This document shows positions 8,044 to 18,246 of a DNA stretch of 64,000 nucleotides, piece by piece (position 1 is the stretch's first letter; each line of letters opens with the position of its first letter). The DNA lies in the NCBI RefSeq assembly GCF_039543225.1, contig NZ_BAABJI010000004.1, forward strand, positions 434,001 through 498,000, given 5' to 3'. The notes below the pieces were generated by a model that saw nothing but the letters and a program-made list of their open reading frames with translations, was not told the DNA's origin and did no database searches. Source of the DNA: Mucilaginibacter defluvii (GTDB taxonomy: Bacteria > Bacteroidota > Bacteroidia > Sphingobacteriales > Sphingobacteriaceae). Made by a program: the position numbers and the translations under genes.

Positions 8044-9351
8044 TTATTTTTTGGCAGCTGCCATATAATCCAGCGTTAAATTGCACAGGGCCTTTACGCC
8101 GAGGGTAAAGCCGCTTTCGTCAATAAAAAAATCGGGCGTGTGATGCGGCGGGGCGGTGAGTGCGTTGCCGCCTTTTGGCATTCCGCCTAGAAAGAAGAAG
8201 ATGCCTGGCACTTTTTCCTGGTAAAAGCTAAAATCTTCGGCGCCGGTAACGGGAGGTACCTGCAGCACTTTATCTTTCCCTGCCGTGCCCTGCAACGTGG
8301 GCAGCATTTTGGCTGTCAATTCCGGATTGTTATAAGTTACCGGGTAATGGTTGCTATACGGAATTTTTACATCGGCGGTAGCGTTATACGCTTCAGCCGT
8401 TTTCTCGGCTATCTGTTTTACCCGTTGGGTGATCAGTTTTTCATCCGCACCGGTAAAAAAGCGCAGGGTGCCCTGCATCTCCACCGCCTCCGGAATGATA
8501 TTGAACCTTGTACCGCCCTTAATGGCGCCTATGGTTACCACAGCCGGGTTTTGTGTTAAGTTTACATTACGGCTTACAACGGTTTGCAGGCTACTGATAA
8601 TCTGCGCTGAAACAACCACCGGGTCAATACTTTGCCACGGATAAGCCCCGTGTGATGATTTACCTTTTACGGTGATCATCATATCGTTAACACCAGCCAT
8701 CGTTCCGCCCGGGCGACAAGTTATAGTGCCCACCTCTAAACTGGAGTTAATATGTAACCCGAATATGGCATCAACATTAGGGTTAGTAAGTACACCTTGT
8801 TTTACCATTTCTTCAGCGCCACCCTTTTCGCCGTACGGAGCGCCTTCTTCAGCCGGTTGAAAAATGAATTTTACAGTACCGGTCAGGTCTTTTTTTATTG
8901 ACGAAAGCACCTCGGCAACCGCCATCAGTATCGCCATATGCGAATCGTGGCCGCAGGCATGCATAGTACCCACTTCCTGTCCGTTATAAGTAGTTTTTAT
9001 TTTTGAGGCGAATGGCAGGTTAACGCGTTCGGTAACCGGCAGGCCATCCATATCGGCACGCAGGGCTACTACCGGGCCTGGCTTACCACCCTTGAGTATG
9101 CCCACAACCCCCGTCGTAGCAATACCTGTTTTAACGTCAATACCCAGGCTTTGCAGGTGTTTGGCTATGATGCCCGATGTGCGCACCTCGCGGTTACCCA
9201 GTTCGGGGTTTTGGTGAAAATCACGCCGCCAGGCAACCAATTTGGCTTGCAAGGCATCAGCCTTAGCGGCGGCTGTTACTTTAAGTTTGGTGTTTTGAGC
9301 CGATACGGCCAACGAGAACAGGGAGAAAGCAATAAGGCAAAACTTTTTCAT
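8044..9351 (-). CDS. Exported M20 family amidohydrolase (HipO-like)
   Basis: A 435-residue enzyme with a signal peptide (1-18, ending VSA) and the M20/HipO metal-binding pattern: ALRADMDGLPV (first His position replaced as in amidohydrolases), HACGHDSHMA, and FIFQPAEEGA. The dimerisation domain follows (GKSSHGAYPW), and a late TGAEDFSFY supplies the last metal ligand region. The family cleaves N-acyl amino acids or peptides in a di-metal site. Export suggests scavenging of acylated amino acids or peptides in the periplasm. A cytoplasmic relative without signal lies at 39326-40510. Confidence 0.92.
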   Translation of the reverse strand: MKKFCLIAFSLFSLAVSAQNTKLKVTAAAKADALQAKLVAWRRDFHQNPELGNREVRTSGIIAKHLQSLGIDVKTGIATTGVVGILKGGKPGPVVALRADMDGLPVTERVNLPFASKIKTTYNGQEVGTMHACGHDSHMAILMAVAEVLSSIKKDLTGTVKFIFQPAEEGAPYGEKGGAEEMVKQGVLTNPNVDAIFGLHINSSLEVGTITCRPGGTMAGVNDMMITVKGKSSHGAYPWQSIDPVVVSAQIISSLQTVVSRNVNLTQNPAVVTIGAIKGGTRFNIIPEAVEMQGTLRFFTGADEKLITQRVKQIAEKTAEAYNATADVKIPYSNHYPVTYNNPELTAKMLPTLQGTAGKDKVLQVPPVTGAEDFSFYQEKVPGIFFFLGGMPKGGNALTAPPHHTPDFFIDESGFTLGVKALCNLTLDYMAAAKK

Positions 9352-9392
9352 TAATGAAGTTTTGCCTTAAAGATAATATTTAGAACGGTATA

Positions 9393-9878
9393 TTATTTGA
9401 AGTTAAGTAAGTCAACCACAAAAATCAATGGTGCGTTTGGCGGAATGGTGCCCTTACCATTAGCGCCGTATGCAAGTCCTGATGGAATGAGCAATAAAAT
9501 ACGGCCGCCCGAATTGATACGGGGAATTCCCAATTGCCAGCCCTTTATAAAACCAACCAGCGGGTAGCTGGTATTTCCTTTGTCGAATTGTGTGCCGTTT
9601 AACAGCTTACCAGTATAATTAATGCTGATGGTAGAATTTACCGTTGGATAAGCGCCGGTGCCGGTTTTTAATATTTCATAATAAATGCCGTTCTCGTCCT
9701 TTGTAGCATTAATTTTAGCACTTTTTGTTGTGTCGTTATAGGTTTTAATGTAAGCCTGAATATCCTGGTCATCTTTCGCCGCTTGCTTTGATGCGTCATT
9801 TTCGCTATCCTTTTTACAAGCTGCAAAAGCCATCATTACTATCGCTAAGGCGCCAAATATGTATTTTAATCTGCTCAT
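9393..9878 (-). CDS. FKBP-type peptidylprolyl isomerase lipoprotein
   Basis: From the ATG at 9878 the protein has 161 residues: lipoprotein signal with lipobox FAAC (Cys21), an Asp/Lys-rich linker, and an FKBP domain (about 60-160) with GIYYEILKTG, SINYTGKLLNGTQFD, a WQLGIPRINSGGR block and the loop GLAYGANGKGTIPPNAPLIF. The last block is the canonical FKBP active-site loop, better conserved than in the pair at the left edge, so this copy is probably an active isomerase. An upstream extension to 9914 is in frame but would place residues before the signal, so it was not used. It lies 49 bases downstream of aspS. Confidence 0.92.
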   Translation of the reverse strand: MSRLKYIFGALAIVMMAFAACKKDSENDASKQAAKDDQDIQAYIKTYNDTTKSAKINATKDENGIYYEILKTGTGAYPTVNSTISINYTGKLLNGTQFDKGNTSYPLVGFIKGWQLGIPRINSGGRILLLIPSGLAYGANGKGTIPPNAPLIFVVDLLNFK

Positions 9879-9927
9879 ATATCTTTTTTTACAACTAACG
9901 TAACTTTGCAGCAAAACGCTACAGGGC

Positions 9928-11676
9928 TTAATTAATTGTTGTAGCGATGCTTAATTCCTTCATTTGCTCAGGGGCTATAGTCGACGGTGAATCGATCATA
10001 ACATCGCGACCCGAGTTGTTTTTAGGGAAGGCGATTACATCGCGGATAGAGTCCAAACCGGCGAAGATAGAGCACAGTCTGTCAAAACCGAAGGCGATAC
10101 CACCATGCGGAGGCGCACCGTACTCAAAGGCGTCCAGCAAAAAGCCGAATTGCTTTTGCGCTTCATCGGCGGAGAAGCCCAGGTGCTTGAACATTAATGA
10201 TTGCAATGACTTTTCGTGGATACGGATAGAGCCGCCGCCGATCTCGGTACCGTTGATCACCAAATCATACGCGTTGGCACGTACGCTGCCGGGTTCAGTA
10301 TCAAGCAAAGCGATATCCTCAGGCTTAGGCGAAGTGAACGGATGGTGCATGGCATGGTAACGGCCATTTTCCTCATCCCACTCCAGTAGCGGGAAGTCAA
10401 CCACCCAAAGCGGCGCAAATTTATCTTTATCGCGTAAGCCTAAACGGCCACCCATCTCCAGGCGAAGCTCATTTAATTGCTTACGCACTTTATCGGCCGG
10501 GCCGGCAAGCACCAGCATTAAGTCGCCCGGTTCGGCTTCAAATGCGGCTGCCCAGTTGGTCAGCTCGTCTTCATTGTAAAATTTATCAACCGATGATTTC
10601 AACGTACCATCGGTGTTATACCGGCAGTACACCAAACCGGTAGCGCCAATTTGCGGGCGTTTTAACCAGTCGGTCAGTTCATCAACCTGTTTGCGGGTAT
10701 AACCGGCGCTGCCCTTGGCATTAACACCAACTACCAGCTCGGCATTATCAAAAATGGCGAAATTCTTTCCCTTAACCACATCATTCAGCTCAACGAACTG
10801 CATACCGAAACGCACATCCGGTTTATCTGAACCATACAGGCGCATGGCATCCGAATATTGCATGCGCGGGAAGGTATCTAAAGTAATACCCTTAACTACG
10901 CTGAACAGGTGGCGGGTAAGGCCTTCAAAAATATTCAATATATCTTCCTGCTCCACAAATGAAAGCTCGCAGTCTATCTGGGTAAATTCCGGCTGACGGT
11001 CGGCACGCAAGTCCTCATCGCGGAAACATTTCACGATCTGAAAGTAACGGTCGAACCCGCTCACCATAAGCAATTGCTTAAATGTTTGCGGTGATTGTGG
11101 CAGTGCGTAAAACTCACCCGGGTTCATGCGGCTTGGCACCACAAAGTCGCGGGCGCCTTCAGGGGTCGATTTAATGAGCACCGGGGTTTCAACCTCCATA
11201 AAACCTTGCGCATCAAGGTATTTGCGTACTTCCTGCCCCATACGGTGGCGCAGCATGAGGTTTTGGCGTATCGGGTTACGGCGTAGGTCGAGGTAACGGT
11301 ATTTGGCGCGTAGCTCCTCGCCGCCATCAGTTTCATCCTCAATCAAAAATGGAGGTATTTTGGCAGCGTTTAGTATATCTAATTCCTCAACGGCAATTTC
11401 AATATCGCCGGTTGGTATTTTGGGGTTTTTGCTGGTACGTTCAAGCACCTTGCCGGTTACTTTAATAACAAATTCGCGGCCAAGGCTGCGTGCCTTCTCA
11501 CGCAATTCAGCGTCGGTATCCGCATTGAGTATCAGCTGGGTTAAACCAAACCTGTCGCGAACGTCAATAAAGGTGGTGCCACCAAGGTCGCGCGATTTTT
11601 GTACCCATCCGCAAAGGGTTACCGTTTGGCCTAAACTATTGATATTTAATTCGCCGCAAGTATGAGTTCTAAGCAT
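9928..11676 (-). CDS. aspS: Aspartyl-tRNA synthetase
   Basis: A 582-residue class II synthetase of the bacterial type. It has the N-terminal OB-fold anticodon-binding domain (from [10 protein letters not shown]), motif 2 [18 protein letters not shown], the bacterial GAD insertion domain (about 280-420) and motif 3 [15 protein letters not shown] near the C terminus. It charges tRNA-Asp with aspartate in the cytoplasm and is essential. Length and motifs are complete. A good Bacteroidota promoter lies directly upstream. Confidence 0.98.
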   Translation of the reverse strand: MLRTHTCGELNINSLGQTVTLCGWVQKSRDLGGTTFIDVRDRFGLTQLILNADTDAELREKARSLGREFVIKVTGKVLERTSKNPKIPTGDIEIAVEELDILNAAKIPPFLIEDETDGGEELRAKYRYLDLRRNPIRQNLMLRHRMGQEVRKYLDAQGFMEVETPVLIKSTPEGARDFVVPSRMNPGEFYALPQSPQTFKQLLMVSGFDRYFQIVKCFRDEDLRADRQPEFTQIDCELSFVEQEDILNIFEGLTRHLFSVVKGITLDTFPRMQYSDAMRLYGSDKPDVRFGMQFVELNDVVKGKNFAIFDNAELVVGVNAKGSAGYTRKQVDELTDWLKRPQIGATGLVYCRYNTDGTLKSSVDKFYNEDELTNWAAAFEAEPGDLMLVLAGPADKVRKQLNELRLEMGGRLGLRDKDKFAPLWVVDFPLLEWDEENGRYHAMHHPFTSPKPEDIALLDTEPGSVRANAYDLVINGTEIGGGSIRIHEKSLQSLMFKHLGFSADEAQKQFGFLLDAFEYGAPPHGGIAFGFDRLCSIFAGLDSIRDVIAFPKNNSGRDVMIDSPSTIAPEQMKELSIATTIN

Positions 11677-11698
11677 AGCCCGTTTTATTTAAAGTGAG

Positions 11699-11728
11699 CA
11701 AAAGTACATTTTTGCCCCGAAAGCCAAA
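11699..11728 (-). promoter_or_regulatory. aspS promoter (TTTG / TAnnTTTG)
   Basis: On the minus strand a -33 TTTG (11728-11725), an 18-base spacer and a -7 TACTTTTG (11706-11699) match the Bacteroidota primary sigma consensus. The ATG of aspS follows 23 bases later. Confidence 0.65.
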
Positions 11729-11866
11729 AGGTTTTTCGGTATCATAAGCAACAGGGATAAACTGTCTGCCCGTCAAACCCGTTCCAATTTTTTATCAGAT
11801 TTAAACCGGGATTTTGCGTGCACAAAAAAATCGCTTGTAAAACTTCGTATTCAGCGAAATTCTGAT

Positions 11867-11874
11867 TACGTTTG
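11867..11874 (+). promoter_or_regulatory. -7 element before the SNF2 helicase
   Basis: TACGTTTG matches TAnnTTTG exactly. A TTCG, one mismatch from the -33 TTTG, lies at 11844-11847 with a 19-base spacer. The start codon is 47 bases downstream. Confidence 0.5.
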
Positions 11875-11921
11875 AATTTTTTGTTGTTGTAGCTTACATT
11901 AATTTTTACCCTGAAAGATCA

Positions 11922-14816
11922 ATGTTACGCGTAGACAGCACCAAGCCCTGCAAAATTATTTATGCCATTGCCAGGCATGATTACCTGGGCTATGTTATTG
12001 AACCGCACATTGTTCAGCTTAATCCTAACGGCGAATTTTCGCTAACCCATCAGCGCCTTTTCAGTAATACCGCGCAGGAGTTTAACCATTGTATTGATGA
12101 AACCGACCTGAAGCTGATTAAGCTTTTGGAGGAGATGGAGCAGGGTAATGTGATTAAACGCTTTTATAAAAAGCCGATACGCCCCTTCGAGTTTTTTGCC
12201 AAAGTGTTTAACGAGCAGTTATTTGATACCATTCGCCCTAAGATAGAAAAACGGATGGCCGAAGCGCTGAACCTGCTTAGCAGCAAAAACATTTACCTGA
12301 TGAGCAAGGAGGGTTACCCCGCTGAAAAGGAGCTGCATATTGCAGGTGAGCCGGCATCGGTATTATTCCATTTCAGGCGTGATGATACGGAGATACGTTA
12401 TTTTCCCACCATCAAATTCCAGGGCATGCGGATCGAGTTCATGTTTAAGAATGCCGAGATCATTTGCAACCACCCCGCCTGGATGCTGCTTGATGATACC
12501 CTGTATTATTTTGACAAGGACATTGAAGGTAAAAAGCTCCTGCCGTTTTTAAACAAGCGCTACATCGCTATTCCGCGAAGCTCAGAGCAATCATACTTTG
12601 AGCGTTTTGTGGCGCCGCTAATTGAAAAGCAGAACGTTTATGCCGAAGGCTTCACCATCAATACCGAAAAATATGATGCACGGCCGGTGCTTAAACCTAT
12701 TTACGTAGAGGGCGGCAAATCGCAGTTACAATTGTATTTTAAATACGCCGGTTACGTTTTCCCTTATGGGGATGGTAGGCATGTTTCGGTGCGTATCGAA
12801 AAAAATGGTGATGATTATATTTTTCATCGCATAAAACGCTCAACCACCTGGGAGCGTAATAAAATGGCTTTGCTGGAAGCCCGGGGGTTAAAAACAGCTT
12901 CATCGTTATTTCAAAACCTTGAAATAGCGCATAGCGATGATGACGCCGATCAATCATTCTCGGTATTTGAATGGCTCAACCAATATCACGATAAGCTTAC
13001 CGCCGAAGGATTTGAGATAGAGCAGCCCGACGGTCAGAAAAGATACATCTTCGGCAATACCAAGATAGACCTGGAGATAAAAGAGAATAACGACTGGTTT
13101 GATATCAATGCCGTGGTGTATTTCGGTCCGTACCGCATTCCGTTTATTGAGCTAAAAAACCACATACTTAACCACAAGCGCGAGTTTGTACTGCCATCGG
13201 GTGAGATTGCGGTTATACCCGAAAAATGGTTTTCGCAATACGGCAACCTGCTGCACTTTAGCGAGGGCGGCGAGGACCTGAAACTGCGCCGCCATCATTT
13301 AGGCCTGGTAAGCGAATTAACCGATGGTGAAATGGCAGGCCTGGCAATGACGCGTAAACTACAACGCCTTAACGATTTTGAAGCGTTGGAAGATGTGCCC
13401 ATGCCGGTTGATTTTGCCGGTGTGTTACGCCCTTACCAAAAAGCGGGTTACAACTGGTTTCATTTTTTAAAGGATTTCCACTTTGGGGGCTGCCTTGCCG
13501 ATGATATGGGTTTGGGTAAAACCATACAAACATTGGCGCTGCTGCAAAAACATAAAGAAGATACCGAAGCCGAAGGCGGGCACAGTACCTCATTGCTGAT
13601 TATGCCGACCTCGCTGATATATAACTGGTTGAACGAGGCGCGCAAATTTGCACCGAAGCTGAAGCTGATGGTGCATACCGGTACTTTTCGCTATAAATCG
13701 CCGGAGGTGTTTAAGAACTATGATGTAGTAGTAACAACCTATGGCATCAGCCGGATTGATATTGAGCTGTTCAAGAGCTTCTTTTTCGACTATATTATAT
13801 TGGATGAAAGCCAGAACATCAAAAACCCGTCATCCAAATCATACCAGGCGGTAAAGCAACTTAAATCACGCTTCAGGCTGATACTGAGCGGTACCCCGGT
13901 AGAAAATTCGGTTAATGACCTGTGGACGCAAATGTCGTTCATCAATCCCGGTTTATTGGGCACCCAACAGTTTTTTCAGAATGAGTTTGTTACGCCGATA
14001 GAGAAGAAAAAGGACGAGGAAAAGGCTCGCCGCCTGCAAGCGTTAATAAAGCCGTTTGTAATGCGCCGTACCAAAGAGCAGGTGGCCACAGAACTGCCGC
14101 CCAAAACCGAGAACCTTTTCTATTGCCAGATGAGCGAGGAGCAGGCCGAGGTGTACGAAAAAATAAAATCAGAATACCGTAATGAGTTGCTCAAAAGCAT
14201 TGAGGATGGTACTTATGCCAAGCAGCAGATACAGGTATTGCAGGGGCTTATAAAGCTAAGGCAAATCGCAAATCATCCGATTATGATCGATCAGGATTAT
14301 GAGGGCGATTCGGGTAAGTTCGAGAACGTAGTGCACACGCTGGCCAGCGTACTGGATGGTGGGCACAAAGTGTTGATATTCTCACAATTTGTTAAGCAGT
14401 TGGCCTTATACCGTGAGCACCTGGAAAAGCAAGGCGTGCCGCATGTGTACCTGGATGGCAGTACGCAAAACCGCGGCGATGTGGTTAAGCGTTTCCAGGA
14501 GGATGAAAAAACACGTGTGTTCCTGATCTCTATAAAAGCGGGTGGCGTAGGCCTCAACCTTACGCAAGCCGATTATGTTTTTATCCTCGACCCGTGGTGG
14601 AACCCGGCGGTTGAACAACAGGCTATTGACCGTACGCACCGCATCGGCCAAACCAAAAACGTGTTCATCTATAAATTCATCACCAAGGATACGGTTGAGG
14701 AAAAAATACTGGCCCTGCAAAACCGCAAGTTAAGCGTTGCCCGTTCACTTATTACCACTGAGGAAAGTTTTATTAAATCCTTGTCGGCTGATGATATTAA
14801 GGAAATATTGGGTTAA
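11922..14816 (+). CDS. SNF2/RapA-like DEAD/DEAH box helicase
   Basis: A 964-residue protein. The first 480 residues form a long N-terminal region without a domain I can name, except that its placement matches SNF2 helicases with an N-terminal zinc-finger-less module. The SNF2 core starts near 500: Walker A DDMGLGKT (about 527-534), a DEAH-type box ILDESQN (about 626-632), LSGTPVEN, then the helicase C domain (about 790-930) with VFLISIKAGGVGLNL and DRTHRIGQT. Such ATPases translocate on double-stranded DNA and remodel protein-DNA or RNA polymerase complexes. It converges with the PAP2 gene with no gap. Specific role is unknown. Confidence 0.92.
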   Translation: MLRVDSTKPCKIIYAIARHDYLGYVIEPHIVQLNPNGEFSLTHQRLFSNTAQEFNHCIDETDLKLIKLLEEMEQGNVIKRFYKKPIRPFEFFAKVFNEQLFDTIRPKIEKRMAEALNLLSSKNIYLMSKEGYPAEKELHIAGEPASVLFHFRRDDTEIRYFPTIKFQGMRIEFMFKNAEIICNHPAWMLLDDTLYYFDKDIEGKKLLPFLNKRYIAIPRSSEQSYFERFVAPLIEKQNVYAEGFTINTEKYDARPVLKPIYVEGGKSQLQLYFKYAGYVFPYGDGRHVSVRIEKNGDDYIFHRIKRSTTWERNKMALLEARGLKTASSLFQNLEIAHSDDDADQSFSVFEWLNQYHDKLTAEGFEIEQPDGQKRYIFGNTKIDLEIKENNDWFDINAVVYFGPYRIPFIELKNHILNHKREFVLPSGEIAVIPEKWFSQYGNLLHFSEGGEDLKLRRHHLGLVSELTDGEMAGLAMTRKLQRLNDFEALEDVPMPVDFAGVLRPYQKAGYNWFHFLKDFHFGGCLADDMGLGKTIQTLALLQKHKEDTEAEGGHSTSLLIMPTSLIYNWLNEARKFAPKLKLMVHTGTFRYKSPEVFKNYDVVVTTYGISRIDIELFKSFFFDYIILDESQNIKNPSSKSYQAVKQLKSRFRLILSGTPVENSVNDLWTQMSFINPGLLGTQQFFQNEFVTPIEKKKDEEKARRLQALIKPFVMRRTKEQVATELPPKTENLFYCQMSEEQAEVYEKIKSEYRNELLKSIEDGTYAKQQIQVLQGLIKLRQIANHPIMIDQDYEGDSGKFENVVHTLASVLDGGHKVLIFSQFVKQLALYREHLEKQGVPHVYLDGSTQNRGDVVKRFQEDEKTRVFLISIKAGGVGLNLTQADYVFILDPWWNPAVEQQAIDRTHRIGQTKNVFIYKFITKDTVEEKILALQNRKLSVARSLITTEESFIKSLSADDIKEILG

Positions 14817-15457
14817 TTAAACAGCATCGCTGCGTTTGCGGAGGTAAAACCAGGCCAATACCCAAAGGCATATCAGGCCGGAAAGAAAGCCGCCGAGCAC
14901 ATCAGTAAACCAGTGCGCGCCAAGGTAAACACGCGAGAAAGGGATGATAAATATAAAAGCGAGCGAAATTACGATAACCGGTATACGCAATGCCGCGGGG
15001 AGCGACCGCCGGGTAAGCATTACAATCACCATAAAGCCAAAAAATACCACGTAAAACTGCGTATGCCCGCTCGGGAAACTTTGCTGAACGGTTTTTTCAA
15101 TCACCTGCACAATATCTTTTGAGGGCCTTGCCCTGTTAACCGCAGCCTTTATAACGGTGCTAACCAAGCCTGAAGTAGGGTAAGCATAGTAAAAAGCGCT
15201 TCTTTTTTGTGCTTGAATGCCAAAGACATAACGGCTATAACGGCTGTCATGGTAACGGATATCCAAGCGTAACCCGGATAGCTAACCAGTTTCATCAGTA
15301 CATCAAGCATCGGCATGCGGTACTTTTGTACGCTCTCTGAAAATTCAAGGTCGATATGGCTCTCCGGAAAATATGATACAAAAACCGACAGCAAAACGAA
15401 GCCGGTTACCAGGCCAATAAGTGTAAAGGTGAGTATGCGTGTGCGGCGTTCGAGCAT
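14817..15457 (-). pseudogene. PAP2 family phosphatase, interrupted by a frameshift
   Basis: Two overlapping minus-strand frames make one PAP2 protein. The 5' part starts at ATG 15457 (residues 1-90, TM helices up to HKKEALFTMLT) and the 3' part continues in the -1 frame with SGLVSTVIKAAVNRARP, SFPSGHTQ and SRVYLGAHWFTD, the three acid phosphatase motifs (K-x6-RP, PSGH, SR-x5-H-x3-D). The crossover lies within about 15160-15208, where T6 (15203-15208) and A5 (15191-15195) runs on the plus strand are candidate sites. A one-base loss explains it. All catalytic motifs are downstream of the break, so the product is lost unless the shift is corrected. It may be a sequencing error or recent mutation. 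Confidence 0.85.
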
Positions 15458-15481
15458 ATAAGATTTGGATAAGGTGCAAAA

Positions 15482-15514
15482 AAAATGTCAGATACCTCGC
15501 GTATCTGACATTTT
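15482..15514. repeat. Perfect 14-bp inverted repeat
   Basis: Arms AAAATGTCAGATAC (15482-15495) and GTATCTGACATTTT (15501-15514) around a 5-base loop. It has the look of a bidirectional terminator, but it sits between two divergent gene starts, so it may be an operator or a leftover of a lost gene. Confidence 0.75.
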
Positions 15515-15570
15515 CTAATTAACTATTAACTGACCTCAATATTAAACGAATACTGAGTAAACAAATTTAT

Positions 15571-15628
15571 AGTTGATAAAATCGAGCTGATCGGGATAAA
15601 ATATCCGGATGGCTCCGTTTTATCAACT
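15571..15628. repeat. Long imperfect palindrome upstream of cydA
   Basis: AGTTGATAAAA (15571-15581) pairs with TTTTATCAACT (15618-15628), and pairing continues inward for seven more positions with one mismatch and two G-T pairs. A second small stem, GGATA/TATCC (15594-15598 with 15602-15606), sits in the loop. Confidence 0.7.
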
Positions 15629-15829
15629 GTATTTATAACGATGGCTTTTTTGATTTGTTTTACGGATAGGGCATTATTATACAAAAAAGCTGATACAAAA
15701 CCAATTGCGATTTTTTAAAATCTATAATTCGTATACTTTCTAAATTGTATTTTGCGGTTGCAAGGATATTGAAGCAACACGTTCAGTAACGACATTTGGC
15801 TGTAGCATTATCCTCAAAATAAATACATT

Positions 15830-17200
15830 ATGAATGTTGAAATTTTAGCCCGCATTCAATTCGCTTTTACTATTGCATTCCATTACATCTATCCGCCCCT
15901 AAGCATTGGGCTGGGTTTGATCATGACCATTATGGAGGGCCTCTACCTTAAAACAGGAAGAAAGATTTATGAGCAGATGGCGCGCTTTTATGTGCGGGTG
16001 TTCGCGTTGATATTTGGCATAGGCGTGGCAACGGGTATTGTAATGGAGTTTGAGTTTGGTACCAACTGGGCAGTGTACTCTAAATATGTGGGTGATGTTT
16101 TTGGCAGCGCCCTGGCAGCTGAGGGTATCTTCGCTTTCGCGCTGGAGTCGGGCTTTTTGGGTGTGTTGCTGTTCGGCTGGAATAAGGTGCGCCCGGGCGT
16201 GCACTTCTTTTCTACGGTAATGGTTACGCTGGGCTCCATGTTTTCGGCCGTCTGGATAGTAGTTGCCAACTCGTGGCAGCAAACCCCGGCGGGCTATCAT
16301 ATTGTAGGCAAAGGCCTGAATGCCCGGGCAGAAATTACTGATTTTTGGGCGATGGTGTTCAACCCATCATCGGTAACACGGCTTACGCACGTTTGGATAG
16401 GCTCATTCTTAGCCGGAGCGTTTTTGGTGTTAAGCATCAGCGCGTTTTACCTGCAGCGTAACCGCCATGCGCATTTTGCCCGCATATCATTTAAAATAGC
16501 TTTGGCTGTTGCCACCTTTTTTTCGTTAGCGCAACTTGCGGTAGGCCATAGTTCTGCCGAAGTGGTTGCCGAATATCAACCCGCCAAGCTGGCTGCATTA
16601 GAGGGGCACTTTGATGGCAGTAAAGCTGCAGATATGTTTCTGTTTGGTTATGTAGACCAAAAGAACAATCTAACCAAAGGTATCGCCATACCGGGCGGTT
16701 TAAGCTTTTTAACCAAAGGCGATTTTAAAACCCCGGTAACCGGCCTGAACGATTTTAAACCGGAAGACAGACCCGGCGCGGTAAATTTCGTTTTTCAAAC
16801 TTACCATATCATGATCGCTATTGGCATGTTTTTAATAGCGCTTACTTTGTACGCCTCATTTTTGTGGTGGCGGGGTACCTTGTTCCAAAAACGCTGGTTG
16901 CTGCACATATTCTCCTTTTCAGTACTGCTGCCGCAAATTGCCAACCAGGTTGGCTGGTATAGTGCCGAAGTTGGCAGGCAGCCCTGGGTGGTTTACGGGT
17001 TATTGCGTACATCAAAGGCACTATCGCAGGCGGTAAGCGCCGAACAGATCATGTTTTCATTGATATTATTCACGGTAGTTTATGTGATACTATTTATCCT
17101 GTTCATTTACCTTTTAAATAAAAAAATAAAACACGGGCCTTATGATAACCATAATATCGACCATAGTCCGCGACACATTGAAATGGCAGATTCCCTTTAA
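15830..17200 (+). CDS. cydA: Cytochrome bd ubiquinol oxidase subunit I
   Basis: A 456-residue membrane protein with about nine helices. It shows the N-terminal [19 protein letters not shown] with the high-spin heme His, a second heme ligand His in [10 protein letters not shown], the quinol-loop region with a short Q-loop, and the GRQPWVVYG signature. Subunit I carries the hemes and the quinol site; with subunit II it reduces oxygen to water with high affinity and resists sulfide, cyanide and NO. cydB follows 11 bases later in the same operon. The palindromes upstream may be part of its oxygen or redox control. Confidence 0.97.
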   Translation: MNVEILARIQFAFTIAFHYIYPPLSIGLGLIMTIMEGLYLKTGRKIYEQMARFYVRVFALIFGIGVATGIVMEFEFGTNWAVYSKYVGDVFGSALAAEGIFAFALESGFLGVLLFGWNKVRPGVHFFSTVMVTLGSMFSAVWIVVANSWQQTPAGYHIVGKGLNARAEITDFWAMVFNPSSVTRLTHVWIGSFLAGAFLVLSISAFYLQRNRHAHFARISFKIALAVATFFSLAQLAVGHSSAEVVAEYQPAKLAALEGHFDGSKAADMFLFGYVDQKNNLTKGIAIPGGLSFLTKGDFKTPVTGLNDFKPEDRPGAVNFVFQTYHIMIAIGMFLIALTLYASFLWWRGTLFQKRWLLHIFSFSVLLPQIANQVGWYSAEVGRQPWVVYGLLRTSKALSQAVSAEQIMFSLILFTVVYVILFILFIYLLNKKIKHGPYDNHNIDHSPRHIEMADSL

Positions 17201-17211
17201 CCTTAAACAAC

Positions 17212-18246
17212 ATGGCGACATTTATAGGCATTGATTATCAAACCTGGTGGTTCCTGCTCATCGGAGCTGTATTTACAGGTTACATTATTTTGGATGGTTT
17301 TGACCTGGGTGCCGGGGCGCTTCACCTCTTTTTTAATAAAGAGGAAAGCCGGCGTATTGCCCTTAACGCAATTGGTCCTGTTTGGGACGGCAACGAGGTA
17401 TGGATAGTAATCGGCGGCGGGGCGCTGTTCGCCGGCTTCCCGGAGGTGTATGCCACTATGCTCTCGGCATTTTACATTCCCTTTATGTTGTTTTTGGTGG
17501 CGATAATTTTCAGGGCAATCTCTATCGAGTTCCGGAGCAAGGAGCCCATGGCCTGGTGGCGCAAGATGTGGGATGTGAGCTACTCCATATCCAGTGCGCT
17601 GATCGCTTTTTTGTTAGGCGTTGTTTTAGGCAATGTAACGCAGGGCATCAACATGGGTGCCGATCATGTTTTTCGCGGCAGCTTCACCGAATTTTTAAAT
17701 CCTTATGCCCTGCTTACCGGCATTACCACACTGGCTTTGCTGATGATGCACGGTGCCATTTACCTGGTAATGAAAACTGAGAACCGCCTGTATGCCAAGC
17801 TTACGGTGATGGTGCGCAATACCACTATCTTCTTTGTGATCATGATACTGCTCACCTCGTTCTACACCTTACTGTATCTGCCCCACATGGCCGCTGTAAT
17901 ACGCCGCTACCCCGAACTGTTTTTTGTACCGGTGCTGATGGTGCTGGCCATAGCGAATATTACCAGGCAAATCACCAAGCGTAAATACATGTTCGCGTTC
18001 ATATCATCGGCAGTAACCATTAGTTTATTGATGGTACTGGTTGCTATGGAGCTTTACCCTAACATGCTATTATCCAAGCAAAGCGCCGCTTATCATCTAA
18101 CCGTTTACAATGCCGCATCGTCACAAAAAACCTTGGGCATTATGCTCACCGTAGCCGCCATTGGCGTACCGTTAGTAGTAGGTTACACCACCTTTGTTTT
18201 CATGACGTTTAAGGGTAAGGTAGAGTTGGATGAGATGAGTTATTAG
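17212..18246 (+). CDS. cydB: Cytochrome bd ubiquinol oxidase subunit II
   Basis: A 344-residue protein with eight or nine membrane helices. The N terminus (YQTWWFLLIGAVFTGYIILDGFD) and the block GPVWDGNEVWIVIGGGALFAGFP are diagnostic of CydB. It stabilises the heme-bearing subunit and completes the oxidase in the cytoplasmic membrane. No small cydX-like gene is evident after it. The stop overlaps the end of the convergent LRR gene by 4 bases. Confidence 0.97.
   Translation: MATFIGIDYQTWWFLLIGAVFTGYIILDGFDLGAGALHLFFNKEESRRIALNAIGPVWDGNEVWIVIGGGALFAGFPEVYATMLSAFYIPFMLFLVAIIFRAISIEFRSKEPMAWWRKMWDVSYSISSALIAFLLGVVLGNVTQGINMGADHVFRGSFTEFLNPYALLTGITTLALLMMHGAIYLVMKTENRLYAKLTVMVRNTTIFFVIMILLTSFYTLLYLPHMAAVIRRYPELFFVPVLMVLAIANITRQITKRKYMFAFISSAVTISLLMVLVAMELYPNMLLSKQSAAYHLTVYNAASSQKTLGIMLTVAAIGVPLVVGYTTFVFMTFKGKVELDEMSY

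Larger units (their letters stand above)
15458..15829. other. Divergent intergenic region between PAP2 and cydA
   Basis: A 372-base AT-rich gap with no convincing gene. It contains two strong inverted repeats (15482-15514 and 15571-15628). Toward cydA there is a near-match to the -7 element (TATTTTG at 15749-15755), about 75 bases before the start codon. Confidence 0.6.

Noticed and set aside
9901-9908. TAACTTTG promoter-like match on the plus strand
   Set aside because: No plus-strand gene follows; aspS and the FKBP gene are on the minus strand.
14817-15266. A separate 149-residue PAP2 gene starting inside the first
   Set aside because: Its nominal N terminus is the shifted reading of the upstream helices, so one frameshifted gene is the better explanation.
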